Assembly (NCBI GenBank): GCA_024403185.1
Contig: JAKSSG010000008.1
Coordinates: 1-52,927 of the forward strand
DNA from: Clostridia bacterium
GTDB taxonomy: Bacteria > Bacillota > Clostridia > Peptostreptococcales > Anaerovoracaceae
Direction of reading: 5' to 3'
DNA: 52,927 nt
Positions 33,245 through 42,780 of the stretch are shown in pieces. How positions within the stretch are numbered: position 1 is the stretch's first letter; each line of letters opens with the position of its first letter. A model generated the notes under the pieces. It had not been told where the DNA came from. It searched no databases and worked only from the letters and a program-made list of their open reading frames with translations. A program made the translations under genes and the position numbers.

Positions 33245-33273
33245 ATTATAACTTACTTGTCTGTAAAAAACAA
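33245..33273 (-). promoter_or_regulatory. Promoter of murE
   Basis: On the minus strand: TTGTTT (33268-33273), 17-nt spacer, TATAAT (33245-33250). The -35 abuts the terminator of the upstream surface-protein gene. Confidence 0.55.
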
Positions 33274-33306
33274 ATGGAGCTGCCGCTCAATGCATCAGCT
33301 CCATTT
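33272..33306 (-). terminator. Terminator of the large surface protein
   Basis: AAATGGAGCTG / CAGCTCCATTT, a perfect 11-bp stem with a 13-nt loop; six T follow on the minus strand after one G. Confidence 0.85.
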
Positions 33307-33329
33307 ATTTGATTTATCATTTTCATATA

Positions 33330-36300
33330 TTACTGCTTTCTGCGTCTCTGCGTGATCAGCGCAAGTATCCCGCCGCAAACAGCTGCGGCGGCCAGTATTA
33401 TTACAAGAAATACTCTTGCGTTATCTCCTGTCTTTGCACCATGCCCTTTATGTTTTTTTCCATGGTTGTTTCCATGTTTGTTATGCTTCTTGTGTCCCTT
33501 ATCCTTTATCCACTGAGCATACAGCGTGAGACTGTGTCCTGGCTTTGCGAGATCTATTACATCTTCTCCGTCGGCAAAGCTCCTGCTGTGCCCATCCTTC
33601 GTAATGCTCCAGCCTGCAAACTTATATCCTTTTCTCGTAAAGCAGTTCAGATCAAGAGGGAAAATACATCCGCTGTACATCTCCTGCTCTGCCATAGTCC
33701 CATTACCGCCATTAGCATCGAATCTGATGCTATAACTATCATGCTTCCACTGAGCATATAATGTCGTTCTGCCATTTTCTGTTTTTACAAGGTTCATGAC
33801 CTTCTGTCGGTTGGCATAGCCTTTCCCCGTTCCATCTGCTTCAGTATTCCATCCGGTGAAATGATGTGCCGGCATGTAATATTCATTCGGAGAAAGCTCC
33901 GACGAATCATCTCTGAAACACTTCTGCGGTATCATAAGACCCAGACTTCCATTATCGTCAAAATCTATGAAATACGAATCCGGCGTCCATTGTGCATAGA
34001 GTGTGACCTCAGCTCCATCCTCTTTCGTCAGATCAATCACATTTTCGCAATCGCTATATGTCCTGCCTGCCCAGTTTTCTGTTAAAGTCCATTCCTTAAA
34101 ACTGTATCCTTCACGTGCAAATCCGCATTTCTGCAGATTTTTTGCCACACCGCAGGTCATCTTCATGGAGTCTGTTTTCCCCACAGCATCCTCAGCATTT
34201 TTAGCAAAGGCAATTGTATATTCTTTCTGCCTTATGTTTGCGAATATATTGGTCTGGCCCTGAATCGTTAAAGTCTGAGACGCCTTCTTCGGATCATCGC
34301 TCTCCCACTTGGGCTGAATTCCACTGGCAGAATATCTGTCAAATGTGTAATCATCATCCGCTATTGCTGTGTATATGGAAATCTTCGAGTCATCCAGCAC
34401 TTTTTCAAGAGTCTGCGTATTTTCTGATGCCGCAGTCAGGCTTTCGGACTGTCCTCTGCTCAAAGTTATTTCTGCACTGTCGCTTCCCGGACCGTATGGC
34501 TGTGCCGAAACTGTATAATAGTCAAGAACAGCAGTCCCGCCTCTTTCTTCATCAATACAGACAGTACGGCCCCCGGTATCATATCCGTCAATTAATATGC
34601 TGTATGTCCCTCCGGGCACAGCTTCTTCCTCATAGCATCCTGTATCGCTGTTGTAACGGAGATTCCTTATAATTGTCCCCGATGATGAGGTGAGCCTTAT
34701 TTTATTTTCCAGATTTGTTACAGTTTTGCCATCCTCGGTAACAGCAACTGACACGACAGAATCAGGAACCCATATCGCTGTCAGTGTGTTTCCTTTTATT
34801 TCATCATCTTCAAATGCACACAGGTTGCAAACTTCTTCTTCGTCATCGTAGAAGGAACCGAATCCGCCTGTTGTCCATCCGCCGAAGTGATGTCCATCTT
34901 TGTGGAACCCAAGGGATTCAGCAGACCTGAGTTTCTCATGAACATTGTACGTCATTTCCTGAGTACGAGTCTCCGGCACTTCACCTCCATCGCTGTAGGT
35001 TACTGTATATTTTTTCGGTACCCAGTGAGCATACAGTGTTGCAGTATCACCTTCGCTGTCTGTCAGTCTGCATGCAATTTCAGAATCAACAAGAACTCCG
35101 CCTCCTCTGGTCTTGCTCCATCCTTCAAGCTCATATCCCTTCAGCTTTAAACTGTCCATAGGGAGCTCTTTAGGGACTCCGAAGCTCATATCATAGTCTC
35201 CGATAGAACCTGAAGGCTCCTCTGCTGATTCTGCCGGTTTATTCGAATCAAAATGAAGCTTGAATGATATAGGATCTCTTAAAGCATATACCGATACACC
35301 ATCCGGCTCATACCCACGATTCCAGTATCCGCCGGCGCCGGTATACCCATCAACATAGTCGCAGAGTATTTTTTTATCTCGAACTATCAGCTGCGGGTCT
35401 GCAGCTTCCCAATCTAGAACGTAATCCTTTATATCCTTATATCCATTCACATTCGGCTCAACTATTATCTGAAGTTCTCTGAGTCCTTTTGCTGTCCAAG
35501 CACTGCCGTTACTGCCCTTATCTCCATCCTTTAACGCTATGAGATTCACCTTTGTTGCACGAGCCAGGATTCCCTCTGACTTTGCTTCAACATTTCCGCA
35601 AAATACGACATCGCTTTCGGTGTCCTTCTTTACATCCGCACGAACGATACTGCTGTTTTCAGGAATATAAAACCAGACAGTTCCGTTATCATCATCGCTG
35701 CCAGCGTCAAGCGTTTCTACATCCTGAAGTCCATATCTGTACTTATTACCTCTGATTTCTGTATTGTTTACAAGGCTGCCGATTTGGCATTTTTCAAGGC
35801 TGGCCTTTGTCCGGAATACATCAAGCCCGTCTTTTTCCGTCTTCGGATTTCCCCATACTCCGTCACTTTTACCGTCTCCGCATTTGATACTGCCGCCGCT
35901 GATAAACACATCGCAAGGATTATAACTTTTCTTAAACAGCCCATAGGAGCCTATAGCACCTACAGCTCCAGCACTTTTCACTTCTGCCTTTGCTTCAATG
36001 GTACCGCCGCTAATGGATATTGTTCCCATCTGTATCTCATCGACCTTGTACCAGCCGGCGCCTGAAGCAGGTGCCATTCCACCGATAGCACTATGAAGCT
36101 CTGTGCCCGTTGCATTAATATGTCCGCCGGAAATAACAATTGTATCCTTTCCATCGGGACTGCCTGCACCAATACCGCAGCCGCCTGTCGGCCACGCACT
36201 ATCCGGATTTATTGCTCCACCCTTTGCAGTAACAGTTCCGCCGGTAATAACTACCGACGTTGCTCCATATGAACGTGTTGAACCGATTCCATATCCTTCG

Positions 36301-37451
36301 AAATCAGCATATGCCGTAACACTGCCCCCTGTTATTTTCACTGATGTGTCCATCGGGTTGGATGCGACAGCGCCTGAGCCGATGCCGCATGCCTTCACTC
36401 CGCCGCTGGCTTCAACGGTTCCCCCGTTAATGACTATATTAAGAGCTCCCTTCCCGTTGCCGCCGCCTATACCGGCAGCACCGGATTCAACGCTGTCGCA
36501 ATGAGCGACTCCATCAACATATCTGAGACTGCTACCTCCTCTGGCGTAAACATTCCCCCCATTAATAGTTATGTTCTCAGCACTTGAAAGGTTGCCGCCG
36601 CCTATGCCTGCTCCTTCACCATAGCTTGCCCAGAAATCGTCCTGCCTGCATCCGGTAGCCTTTACTGTCCCGCCGTTTATTGTTATATTTCTGGCAGTTC
36701 CCTTGTATGTCGTTCCGATTCCTGCCCCTCTTTCTTTTATCATCTGCCCGTTCTGATGGCGGTCCGAAACATTAGATGAGGTTGCCGTAATGTTTCCTCC
36801 GTTTATGGTTATCCCGTCAACATTGGCATTAGAACCGGCGCCTATTCCTGCGCCTCCCTTTGTTCCTTTGGCATTTACTGTTCCGCTGTTGAATACAATA
36901 TTGCCTGCAGCATTTCCTGAACCTCCCAGACATCCGATGCCCGGTGTTCCGGCGCTGGAGTTTGGGGCAGCATTTATTGTTCCAGGATTGTCAGGATTTT
37001 CCGTTGCAAATACCAGCTTCGTTTTAGGTGAATCCTTTCTTATAGCAGGGACTCCCATATATGATGCAAAATTATTTGTCGACCCTTCCTTCGATACCAA
37101 TGTAACAGTGCCGCCCTGGTCGTTTATGGTAATGCTTCCTGTTCTTGACCCTACATTGGAATAAATTCCCGGGCGAAGGTCAATGTTGTCAAGAAAGATT
37201 GTTGCATTGCTGCTTCCAACAACAACTCTGCAGTACTTGCTCGATCCGCTCAGACAGAATTCACCGTCCTTATCTATTCTGACAGTTGTATTTTTCTTCG
37301 CATTGGAAACATTGTATGTGCCTCCCGGTTCCATGTTCACTGTGTGCCATGGTGTAACTCCATACGAAAAGGAGACGGCACCCAGCATTGTACAGCACAG
37401 TACAACGGCCGTTACTATTATTCTTCGAAGCAGACCTCTTTTCTTTCGCAT
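33330..37451 (-). CDS. Large secreted surface protein: glycine-rich beta-helix plus Listeria/Bacteroides-type repeats
   Basis: 1373 aa from the ATG at 37451 (GGAG upstream). After a signal peptide (about 1-31), residues about 60-560 are a right-handed beta-helix-like array of imperfect units (ITINGG-T-V-x-A-x-G ... GAGIGGG). Then comes a mixed region with KKDTESDVVF and LQIIVEPNVNG. From about 810 there are at least five Flg_new/InlB B-type repeats ending in TLYAQW. A His/Lys-rich linker, the sortase-like GAKTGDN, a membrane helix and RRRKQ finish the chain. It is probably a wall-anchored adhesin; the ligand is unknown. Confidence 0.88.
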   Translation of the reverse strand: MRKKRGLLRRIIVTAVVLCCTMLGAVSFSYGVTPWHTVNMEPGGTYNVSNAKKNTTVRIDKDGEFCLSGSSKYCRVVVGSSNATIFLDNIDLRPGIYSNVGSRTGSITINDQGGTVTLVSKEGSTNNFASYMGVPAIRKDSPKTKLVFATENPDNPGTINAAPNSSAGTPGIGCLGGSGNAAGNIVFNSGTVNAKGTKGGAGIGAGSNANVDGITINGGNITATSSNVSDRHQNGQMIKERGAGIGTTYKGTARNITINGGTVKATGCRQDDFWASYGEGAGIGGGNLSSAENITINGGNVYARGGSSLRYVDGVAHCDSVESGAAGIGGGNGKGALNIVINGGTVEASGGVKACGIGSGAVASNPMDTSVKITGGSVTAYADFEGYGIGSTRSYGATSVVITGGTVTAKGGAINPDSAWPTGGCGIGAGSPDGKDTIVISGGHINATGTELHSAIGGMAPASGAGWYKVDEIQMGTISISGGTIEAKAEVKSAGAVGAIGSYGLFKKSYNPCDVFISGGSIKCGDGKSDGVWGNPKTEKDGLDVFRTKASLEKCQIGSLVNNTEIRGNKYRYGLQDVETLDAGSDDDNGTVWFYIPENSSIVRADVKKDTESDVVFCGNVEAKSEGILARATKVNLIALKDGDKGSNGSAWTAKGLRELQIIVEPNVNGYKDIKDYVLDWEAADPQLIVRDKKILCDYVDGYTGAGGYWNRGYEPDGVSVYALRDPISFKLHFDSNKPAESAEEPSGSIGDYDMSFGVPKELPMDSLKLKGYELEGWSKTRGGGVLVDSEIACRLTDSEGDTATLYAHWVPKKYTVTYSDGGEVPETRTQEMTYNVHEKLRSAESLGFHKDGHHFGGWTTGGFGSFYDDEEEVCNLCAFEDDEIKGNTLTAIWVPDSVVSVAVTEDGKTVTNLENKIRLTSSSGTIIRNLRYNSDTGCYEEEAVPGGTYSILIDGYDTGGRTVCIDEERGGTAVLDYYTVSAQPYGPGSDSAEITLSRGQSESLTAASENTQTLEKVLDDSKISIYTAIADDDYTFDRYSASGIQPKWESDDPKKASQTLTIQGQTNIFANIRQKEYTIAFAKNAEDAVGKTDSMKMTCGVAKNLQKCGFAREGYSFKEWTLTENWAGRTYSDCENVIDLTKEDGAEVTLYAQWTPDSYFIDFDDNGSLGLMIPQKCFRDDSSELSPNEYYMPAHHFTGWNTEADGTGKGYANRQKVMNLVKTENGRTTLYAQWKHDSYSIRFDANGGNGTMAEQEMYSGCIFPLDLNCFTRKGYKFAGWSITKDGHSRSFADGEDVIDLAKPGHSLTLYAQWIKDKGHKKHNKHGNNHGKKHKGHGAKTGDNARVFLVIILAAAAVCGGILALITQRRRKQ

Positions 37452-37860
37452 CTTTATTTCTCCAGTCCGCACAATCACAATCAAACCTGATAGTTAATTA
37501 TATCAGCAAATTATCATGATTGCCTCATTTTTAATTAGACCGAATCACATGTCATGTTATAATATTTTTATGAAATACTATGAAATCGAGCAAATCAGCA
37601 ACACAGGCCTGGCCCGTGCAATATATACAACAGCAGATAATCCCGGACTTATGCTCTGTACCTGGCGCCGCCAGAATCCTGTCAAAACAAGCATGCTTAC
37701 TGCTATAATTCTTAACAGATAACGCATCGTGTATTCAGTATTATTTTATCATTCCGATATAATAGCGTACAATATGTTGTGTTTTTGTAGTATAATGATA
37801 ATGGATATATGTAAATAAACGCAGGGGTTGGTTTTGCACCTCCCCGGAAAGGAAAAATAA
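37452..37860. other. 409-nt region between the surface protein and ddh
   Basis: Apart from a 50-codon frame (37570-37722) it holds the start region of the surface-protein gene (a TATAAT on the minus strand about 60 nt upstream, no clear -35). A TATAAT upstream of ddh (37791-37796, poor -35) is followed by a leader hairpin at 37824-37845 (GGGG...CCCC with inner GGT/ACC) just before the ddh ribosome site. No lysine riboswitch landmarks are seen. Confidence 0.5.
37570..37722 (+). pseudogene. Short frame, possible leaderless gene remnant
   Basis: 50 codons beginning MKYYEIEQISNTGLARAIYT. An extended -10, TGTTATAAT (37555-37563), ends exactly 6 nt before the ATG, as for the two leaderless transporters. 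The N-terminus (GLARAIYTTADNPGL) faintly recalls the start of YfiH/LACC1-type nucleoside phosphorylases, so it may be the head of a decayed gene. The rest does not match. Could also be chance. Confidence 0.3.
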
Positions 37861-38844
37861 ATGATCAAAGTTGGTATTATGGGATACGGCAACCTTGGCC
37901 GTGGCGTGGAATGCGCTCTTAAACAGAGTCCGGACATGGAGCTCAGTGCGGTTTTCACACGCAGAAATCCCGAGGAAGTAAAGATTCTCACAGAAGGTGT
38001 CAGTGTTTACAGCGCTGACGATGCCGAAAAGCACACGGAGGAAGTTGACGTACTCATCATATGCGGGGGAAGTGCTACGGACCTCCCTGAACAGACTCCG
38101 AAGTACGCTGCTCTCTTCAATGTGGTCGACAGCTTCGACACTCATGCACGAATTCCGGAACACTTCGCAAATGTTGATGCTGCCGCAAAGGCAGCCTGCA
38201 GGACTGCGGTTATTTCAGGAGGCTGGGACCCGGGAATGTTCTCACTGAACAGAGTATATGCCGAGAGCATTCTGCCTGTCGGTGAAACCTACACATTCTG
38301 GGGCAAAGGCGTAAGCCAGGGACACTCCGACGCTGTTCGCCGCATTGACGGTGTAATAGATGCGCGTCAGTACACCATCCCTGTTGACGAAGCCCTGTCA
38401 GCTGTAAGAAGCGGTGCGGCACCGGAGCTTTCCACACGGGAAAAACACACAAGACTGGTATACGTAGTCGCAGAGGACGATGCGGACAAGGCCCGCATCA
38501 CTGAAGAAATCGTCACGATGAAAAACTATTTTGACGAATACGACACAACTGTTGAGTTCATAGATGAAGAAACCATGGCACGTGATCACAGCGGAATTCC
38601 TCACGGCGGTTTCGTAATCAGAAGCGGCAGAACCGGCTGGGAGGAAGAAAACACTCATGTTGTTGAGTACAGCCTCCAGCTTGACTCAAACCCTGAATTC
38701 ACATCGAGCGTGCTTGTTGCAATAGCACGCGCAACATACAGAATGGCAGAAGCGGGACAGTCCGGAGCCAAAACGGTATTCGACATCGCTCCTGCTCAGC
38801 TCAGTCCGAAATCACCGGAGGAATTACGTAAGGCAATGCTCTAA
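37861..38844 (+). CDS. ddh: meso-Diaminopimelate D-dehydrogenase
   Basis: 327 aa. NADPH fold GIMGYGNLGRGVECAL at the N-terminus, then FTRRNPEEV, VVDSFDTHARIPEHF, ISGGWDPGMFSLNR and FWGKGVSQGHSDAVRRIDGV, all hallmarks of Ddh. It makes meso-DAP from tetrahydrodipicolinate, ammonia and NADPH in one step, bypassing the acylated branches. It leads an operon with dapA and dapB, whose products make its substrate. Ribosome site GGAAAGGA. Confidence 0.95.
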   Translation: MIKVGIMGYGNLGRGVECALKQSPDMELSAVFTRRNPEEVKILTEGVSVYSADDAEKHTEEVDVLIICGGSATDLPEQTPKYAALFNVVDSFDTHARIPEHFANVDAAAKAACRTAVISGGWDPGMFSLNRVYAESILPVGETYTFWGKGVSQGHSDAVRRIDGVIDARQYTIPVDEALSAVRSGAAPELSTREKHTRLVYVVAEDDADKARITEEIVTMKNYFDEYDTTVEFIDEETMARDHSGIPHGGFVIRSGRTGWEEENTHVVEYSLQLDSNPEFTSSVLVAIARATYRMAEAGQSGAKTVFDIAPAQLSPKSPEELRKAML

Positions 38845-38858
38845 AGGAGGTAATCAAA

Positions 38859-39752
38859 ATGGCAAGCAAATTTGATGTTAAGGGATCAATGGTCGCACTT
38901 ATTACGCCATTACACGAAGACGGAAGCATTAACTTCGACAAGCTGGAGGAACTCCTTGAGTTCCACATCGCAAACAGGACAGATGCGATTCTGATCCTGG
39001 GAACAACCAGTGAGTCACCTACATTCACAGCAGAAGAAGACTTTGAAATCGTAAAGCGCAGCGTTGAGGTCTGCAAAGGCAGAGTACCGCTCATGGCAAA
39101 CGCCGGCTCAAACTGCACGAGAACTTCGTTTGAGAAAGCAAAGAGATTTGCAGATGCGGGCGTGGATTCCCTGCTCTGCATCTCACCTTACTACAACAAG
39201 GCAAACAAGACCGGTCTCTACCACCACATTGCTGACGTGGCAGATTCCGTAGACATTCCGATTGTCGTTTACAACATTCCGGGCAGAACCGGCGTGAACA
39301 TTCCAATCGATGTAATGACCGAACTGGCAAAGCACGAAAACATCGCAGGCGTCAAGGAAGCAACCGGCGACATGAGCTATGTGGCCAAGCTCGCAAAGGC
39401 AACCCGCGGCATGGACTTCAACATCTGGAGCGGCAACGACGACATCACCATTCCGATGATGGCTCTCGGTGGTGCCGGCTGCATCTCCGTATGGGCAAAT
39501 CTGCAGCCTGACAAGACTGTTGAAATGACACACTCCTTCCTGGAGGGTAACGTTCAGCACGCAATAGACATGCAGCTCGAATACATGACACTCATCAACG
39601 ACTTCTTCATCGAAGTCAATCCTATTCCTATCAAGGAAGCAATGAACATGGCCGGCATGAACGTTGGCGGATTCAGAATGCCACTCTGCGAAATGTCAGA
39701 TGCAAACCGTGAAACCCTCCGCGCCGAAATGCAGAAGCTGGGCATTATTTAA
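38859..39752 (+). CDS. dapA: 4-Hydroxy-tetrahydrodipicolinate synthase
   Basis: 297 aa, normal length. It condenses pyruvate with aspartate semialdehyde. Motifs: GTTSESPTFTAEE, the catalytic-tyrosine region PIVVYNIPGRTGVNI, the Schiff-base lysine in IAGVKEATGD, and GGAGCISVWAN. AAAGGAGG precedes the ATG, 14 nt after ddh. Two copies of GCAAAGGCA (39073, 39393) lie inside. Confidence 0.96.
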   Translation: MASKFDVKGSMVALITPLHEDGSINFDKLEELLEFHIANRTDAILILGTTSESPTFTAEEDFEIVKRSVEVCKGRVPLMANAGSNCTRTSFEKAKRFADAGVDSLLCISPYYNKANKTGLYHHIADVADSVDIPIVVYNIPGRTGVNIPIDVMTELAKHENIAGVKEATGDMSYVAKLAKATRGMDFNIWSGNDDITIPMMALGGAGCISVWANLQPDKTVEMTHSFLEGNVQHAIDMQLEYMTLINDFFIEVNPIPIKEAMNMAGMNVGGFRMPLCEMSDANRETLRAEMQKLGII

Positions 39753-39764
39753 GGAGATATATAA

Positions 39765-40478
39765 ATGAAAGTAATGATAACCGGCTACGGCCGCATGGGA
39801 AAACTGATTGAACAGACTCTTTCAGATGCAGGCGACTCCGTTGTATCACGCATAGACATAGACAATGCTTCTGATCTGGATACTTTGGGAAAAGTCGCTG
39901 ATGTAATCATGGACTTCAGCAATCCGTCCTTGACGGATCAGCTCATCGCATATGCAGACAGGACAGGAACCCCGCTCCTCAGCGGAACGACCAACATGAC
40001 CGTTCAGCAGCACGAGGCAATGGCAAAACTGGGAGAAAAGATTCCTGTAATCTGGGCATCCAATTATTCACTGGGCGTGAACCTGTTCATGCACATCCTC
40101 CCTCAGGTGGCAGCTGCCCTTGACGGCTGGGACATAGAAATAACGGAAACCCACCACAACAAGAAGGTTGACGCTCCAAGCGGAACCGCCAAATCTCTAG
40201 CCGACGCCATTGACCCAAAGGGTGCTTACGAAAGGGTAAACGGCAGGAGCGGCAACTGCGGTGCAAGAACCAAAAAGGAAATCGGCATGCACGCCCTTCG
40301 CGGCGGCACAGTTACCGGTGAGCACAAGGTAGACTTCTTCGGAAACGATGAAGTGTTCGAAATAACACACAAGGCCGGCAGCCGACAGATTCTCGTTGAC
40401 GGAGCAATCGGCGCAGCCCGTAAGCTCATCGAAAAAGAACCGGGACTCTATGACATGGAAACCCTGCTCTTCGGATAA
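39765..40478 (+). CDS. dapB: 4-Hydroxy-tetrahydrodipicolinate reductase
   Basis: 237 aa. NAD(P)H site MITGYGRMGKLIEQ (3-16), SGTTNMTVQQ, the catalytic ITETHHNKKVDAPSGTAKSL and ALRGGTVTGEHKVDFFG. It reduces the DapA product to tetrahydrodipicolinate. AAGGAG precedes the ATG; last gene of ddh-dapA-dapB. Confidence 0.96.
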   Translation: MKVMITGYGRMGKLIEQTLSDAGDSVVSRIDIDNASDLDTLGKVADVIMDFSNPSLTDQLIAYADRTGTPLLSGTTNMTVQQHEAMAKLGEKIPVIWASNYSLGVNLFMHILPQVAAALDGWDIEITETHHNKKVDAPSGTAKSLADAIDPKGAYERVNGRSGNCGARTKKEIGMHALRGGTVTGEHKVDFFGNDEVFEITHKAGSRQILVDGAIGAARKLIEKEPGLYDMETLLFG

Positions 40479-40487
40479 ACAGACACA

Positions 40488-40526
40488 AAAAAGCTGACAG
40501 AAGGTACATCCTTCTGTCAGCTTTTT
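40488..40526. terminator. Bidirectional terminator between dapB and the DUF1292 gene
   Basis: A perfect 17-bp inverted repeat (AAAAAGCTGACAGAAGG and its complement) with a 5-nt loop and a T-run on each strand. It serves both convergent genes. Confidence 0.93.
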
Positions 40527-40548
40527 GAATGTCTTGTCTGCTGTTTAT

Positions 40549-40836
40549 TTACTGTTCAGCTTCAACCAGATCTTCTTCAACCAGCTTTTCGAATTCCTTT
40601 GTTGCCTTGGCGAATTCTTCGTCTGTGATATCGTCGATCAGTTCGAAGTCCTCATCATACTCTTTGTATCCGTAGATGTAAACTTCGCTTGTTCCCAGCG
40701 GGTTCAGAGCGATATAGTCTTTATCGTCAACATCAAACACGCCGATGATCCCACATTCCTCTTCGCTGCCGTCATCGTATTCCAGAGTGATGATATCTTC
40801 CTCTTCGTATCCGTACATTTCTTTTTCGTCTGCCAT
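40549..40836 (-). CDS. DUF1292 family protein
   Basis: 95 aa, very acidic. The family core is visible: DIITLEYDDGSEEECGIIGV, DYIALNPLG and VYIYGYKE. DUF1292 proteins are small Firmicute proteins of unknown function. Monocistronic, between uvrC and the bidirectional terminator. Confidence 0.88.
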   Translation of the reverse strand: MADEKEMYGYEEEDIITLEYDDGSEEECGIIGVFDVDDKDYIALNPLGTSEVYIYGYKEYDEDFELIDDITDEEFAKATKEFEKLVEEDLVEAEQ

Positions 40837-40874
40837 GTTATTTCTCCTTTTTCTTTGATATCGTAACTATACCA

Positions 40875-42779
40875 TTACATTCTGAAAAACTCAACAACGT
40901 TTTCTGCAGCCGGCAGACTCATGCCCTCTGCCTTTGCGAGTTCCTCTGCCGCTTCAGCTCCGCCCTTCTCTGCAATCCTGCGGATTTCCTCCACACTGCC
41001 GAACTTTTCAAGAAGAGCCTTCCTTCGTTTCGGCCCGATTCCGTCAATCTCATCCAGTACGGATTTCTCCACATTCCTGCTGCGCAGTTTGCGGTGGTAC
41101 TCGATGGCGAAACGGTGAACCTCCTCCTGCATGCTGCCCAGATACCTGTAGAGCAAAGGCAGGTCTGCCAGTTCAATCTCACGCCACTCTTCTTCAGCCT
41201 CACCGTCTCTCTTTGGCACTCTGAAAACCAGCGCTCTGGTTCTGTGATGATCATCCTTTACCATTCCGGCAACCGGTATCTCGAATCCCGTTGCATCTAT
41301 TACTTCCAGAGCCGTGCTCACATGGCCCTTGCCGCCGTCCATGAATATTATGTCAGGAAGCACTGCAAACTTATCGTCGCCGCTGAACACTCTCATGAAT
41401 CTTCTTGAAAGGACCTCCTTCATTGAGGCGTAGTCATCCTGTCCTCTGACAGTTCTCACCTTGAATTTTCTGTAGCTCTGCCTGTCCGGCTTAAGCCCCT
41501 TGTATACGACCATGGCTCCTACAGTGTCCACTCCGTTTGTATTGGAAATATCATAGGCTTCCGCACGGAATTCTCTTCCGTCGTATTCACCTTCGCAGGC
41601 TCCCATGGCACTGAGCACGTTCCATATCTGCTGTCCCAGACTTTCGCGTCTCTGCGCGTCTGCCTTTGCACGGTCCTCAATGGTTCTGGCGAATTCCTTA
41701 ACATCCGCCTGGGCCAGTTTCACAAGTGCCCGCTTCTCGCCTCTTTCCGGTTTGAGAATTCTTACATTGTGCCCCGCCTGATCGCTGAGATATTCCTCAA
41801 GCAGCTCCCTGTCCTCAGGACTTCTGCCAACCAGAATCTCCTTCGGAACATTCGGCAGTTCACTGTAGTGTTGTCTCATGAATGCCGACAGAACATGTGC
41901 ATCCGTTTCTTCAATTGAATCAGCAACGTCCATCCTGAAGGCTTCCCTGCCGACCAGCTTTCCCTCGCGAACGTTAAAGACAACCACGAAGGAATTCCCG
42001 TTTGCATCCCTGAAACTCATTACGATGTCCGCTTCACTGGCATGATGCAAAACCACACGCTGGGTTTCGGACAGAGCCTTTGCGGCTTCAATGTCGTCTC
42101 TGAACTCTGCCGCGTCCTCGTAACGCATCTCCTCTGATGCCGCCTTCATTTTCTGCTTCAGTGATGTCATGAGAGAGCTGTCGTGCCCCCGCAGGAAGTC
42201 AAGTGCTCCACGGACGGCTTCATCGTATTCCTCTTTTGAAGCCAAGCCCGTGCATACTCCACGGCACTGACCTATGTGATAGTTGAGGCATGGTCTGAAC
42301 CCTTTGGCAAATGCAACCGTACTGCATCTCTTCAGCGAAAAGCTGGTATTAAGCAGATCCACAATTCTGTTTACCGCTCCGGCATCGCTGTATGGTCCGA
42401 AGTACTGCCCGCCGTCCTTGTTTACGATTCTCGTTTTAATGACGCGTGGCCACTCCTCATTTGTTACCTTAATGTAGGGATAGGTTTTGTCATCTCTGAG
42501 CAGAATATTGTATTTAGGTCTGTGTTTTTTTATCAGATTGCACTCTAAGATGAGTGCCTCCATTTCGCTGTCTACGGTAATGTATTCAAACTCCGCGATC
42601 TGGGACACCATGCTGCGCACCTTGGGTGCCATGTTCTTCTGTGACTGGAAGTACTGTCTCACCCTGTTGCGCAGGTTGACAGCCTTGCCAACATAAATGA
42701 CATTGCCAAGTCTGTCCTTGTGCATATATACTCCCGGACTGTCCGGAAGTTTTTTCAGATTCTCCCTGATATCAAACAC
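40875..42779 (-). CDS. uvrC: Excinuclease ABC subunit C
   Basis: 634 aa. GIY-YIG nuclease (PDSPGVYMHKD ... IYVGKAVNLRNRV, residues 12-40) for the 3' cut, a UVR motif (about 205-235), a UvrC RNase H-like domain for the 5' cut (RAEAYDISNTNGVDTVGAMV ... FMDGGKGHVSTALEV) and C-terminal helix-hairpin-helix motifs (EIDGIGPKRRKALL). The start codon is GTG, with GGAG 8 nt upstream inside the last codons of the carboxypeptidase gene. Confidence 0.96.
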   Translation of the reverse strand: MFDIRENLKKLPDSPGVYMHKDRLGNVIYVGKAVNLRNRVRQYFQSQKNMAPKVRSMVSQIAEFEYITVDSEMEALILECNLIKKHRPKYNILLRDDKTYPYIKVTNEEWPRVIKTRIVNKDGGQYFGPYSDAGAVNRIVDLLNTSFSLKRCSTVAFAKGFRPCLNYHIGQCRGVCTGLASKEEYDEAVRGALDFLRGHDSSLMTSLKQKMKAASEEMRYEDAAEFRDDIEAAKALSETQRVVLHHASEADIVMSFRDANGNSFVVVFNVREGKLVGREAFRMDVADSIEETDAHVLSAFMRQHYSELPNVPKEILVGRSPEDRELLEEYLSDQAGHNVRILKPERGEKRALVKLAQADVKEFARTIEDRAKADAQRRESLGQQIWNVLSAMGACEGEYDGREFRAEAYDISNTNGVDTVGAMVVYKGLKPDRQSYRKFKVRTVRGQDDYASMKEVLSRRFMRVFSGDDKFAVLPDIIFMDGGKGHVSTALEVIDATGFEIPVAGMVKDDHHRTRALVFRVPKRDGEAEEEWREIELADLPLLYRYLGSMQEEVHRFAIEYHRKLRSRNVEKSVLDEIDGIGPKRRKALLEKFGSVEEIRRIAEKGGAEAAEELAKAEGMSLPAAENVVEFFRM

Positions 42780-42780
42780 T

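Noticed and set aside
33330..37451. Tandem repeats in the large surface-protein gene as a CRISPR or satellite array
   Set aside because: The units vary in length and sequence and keep one reading frame; they are protein repeats.
37740..37860. Lysine riboswitch upstream of ddh-dapA-dapB
   Set aside because: The region is too short and lacks the L-box landmarks; only a small leader hairpin is present.
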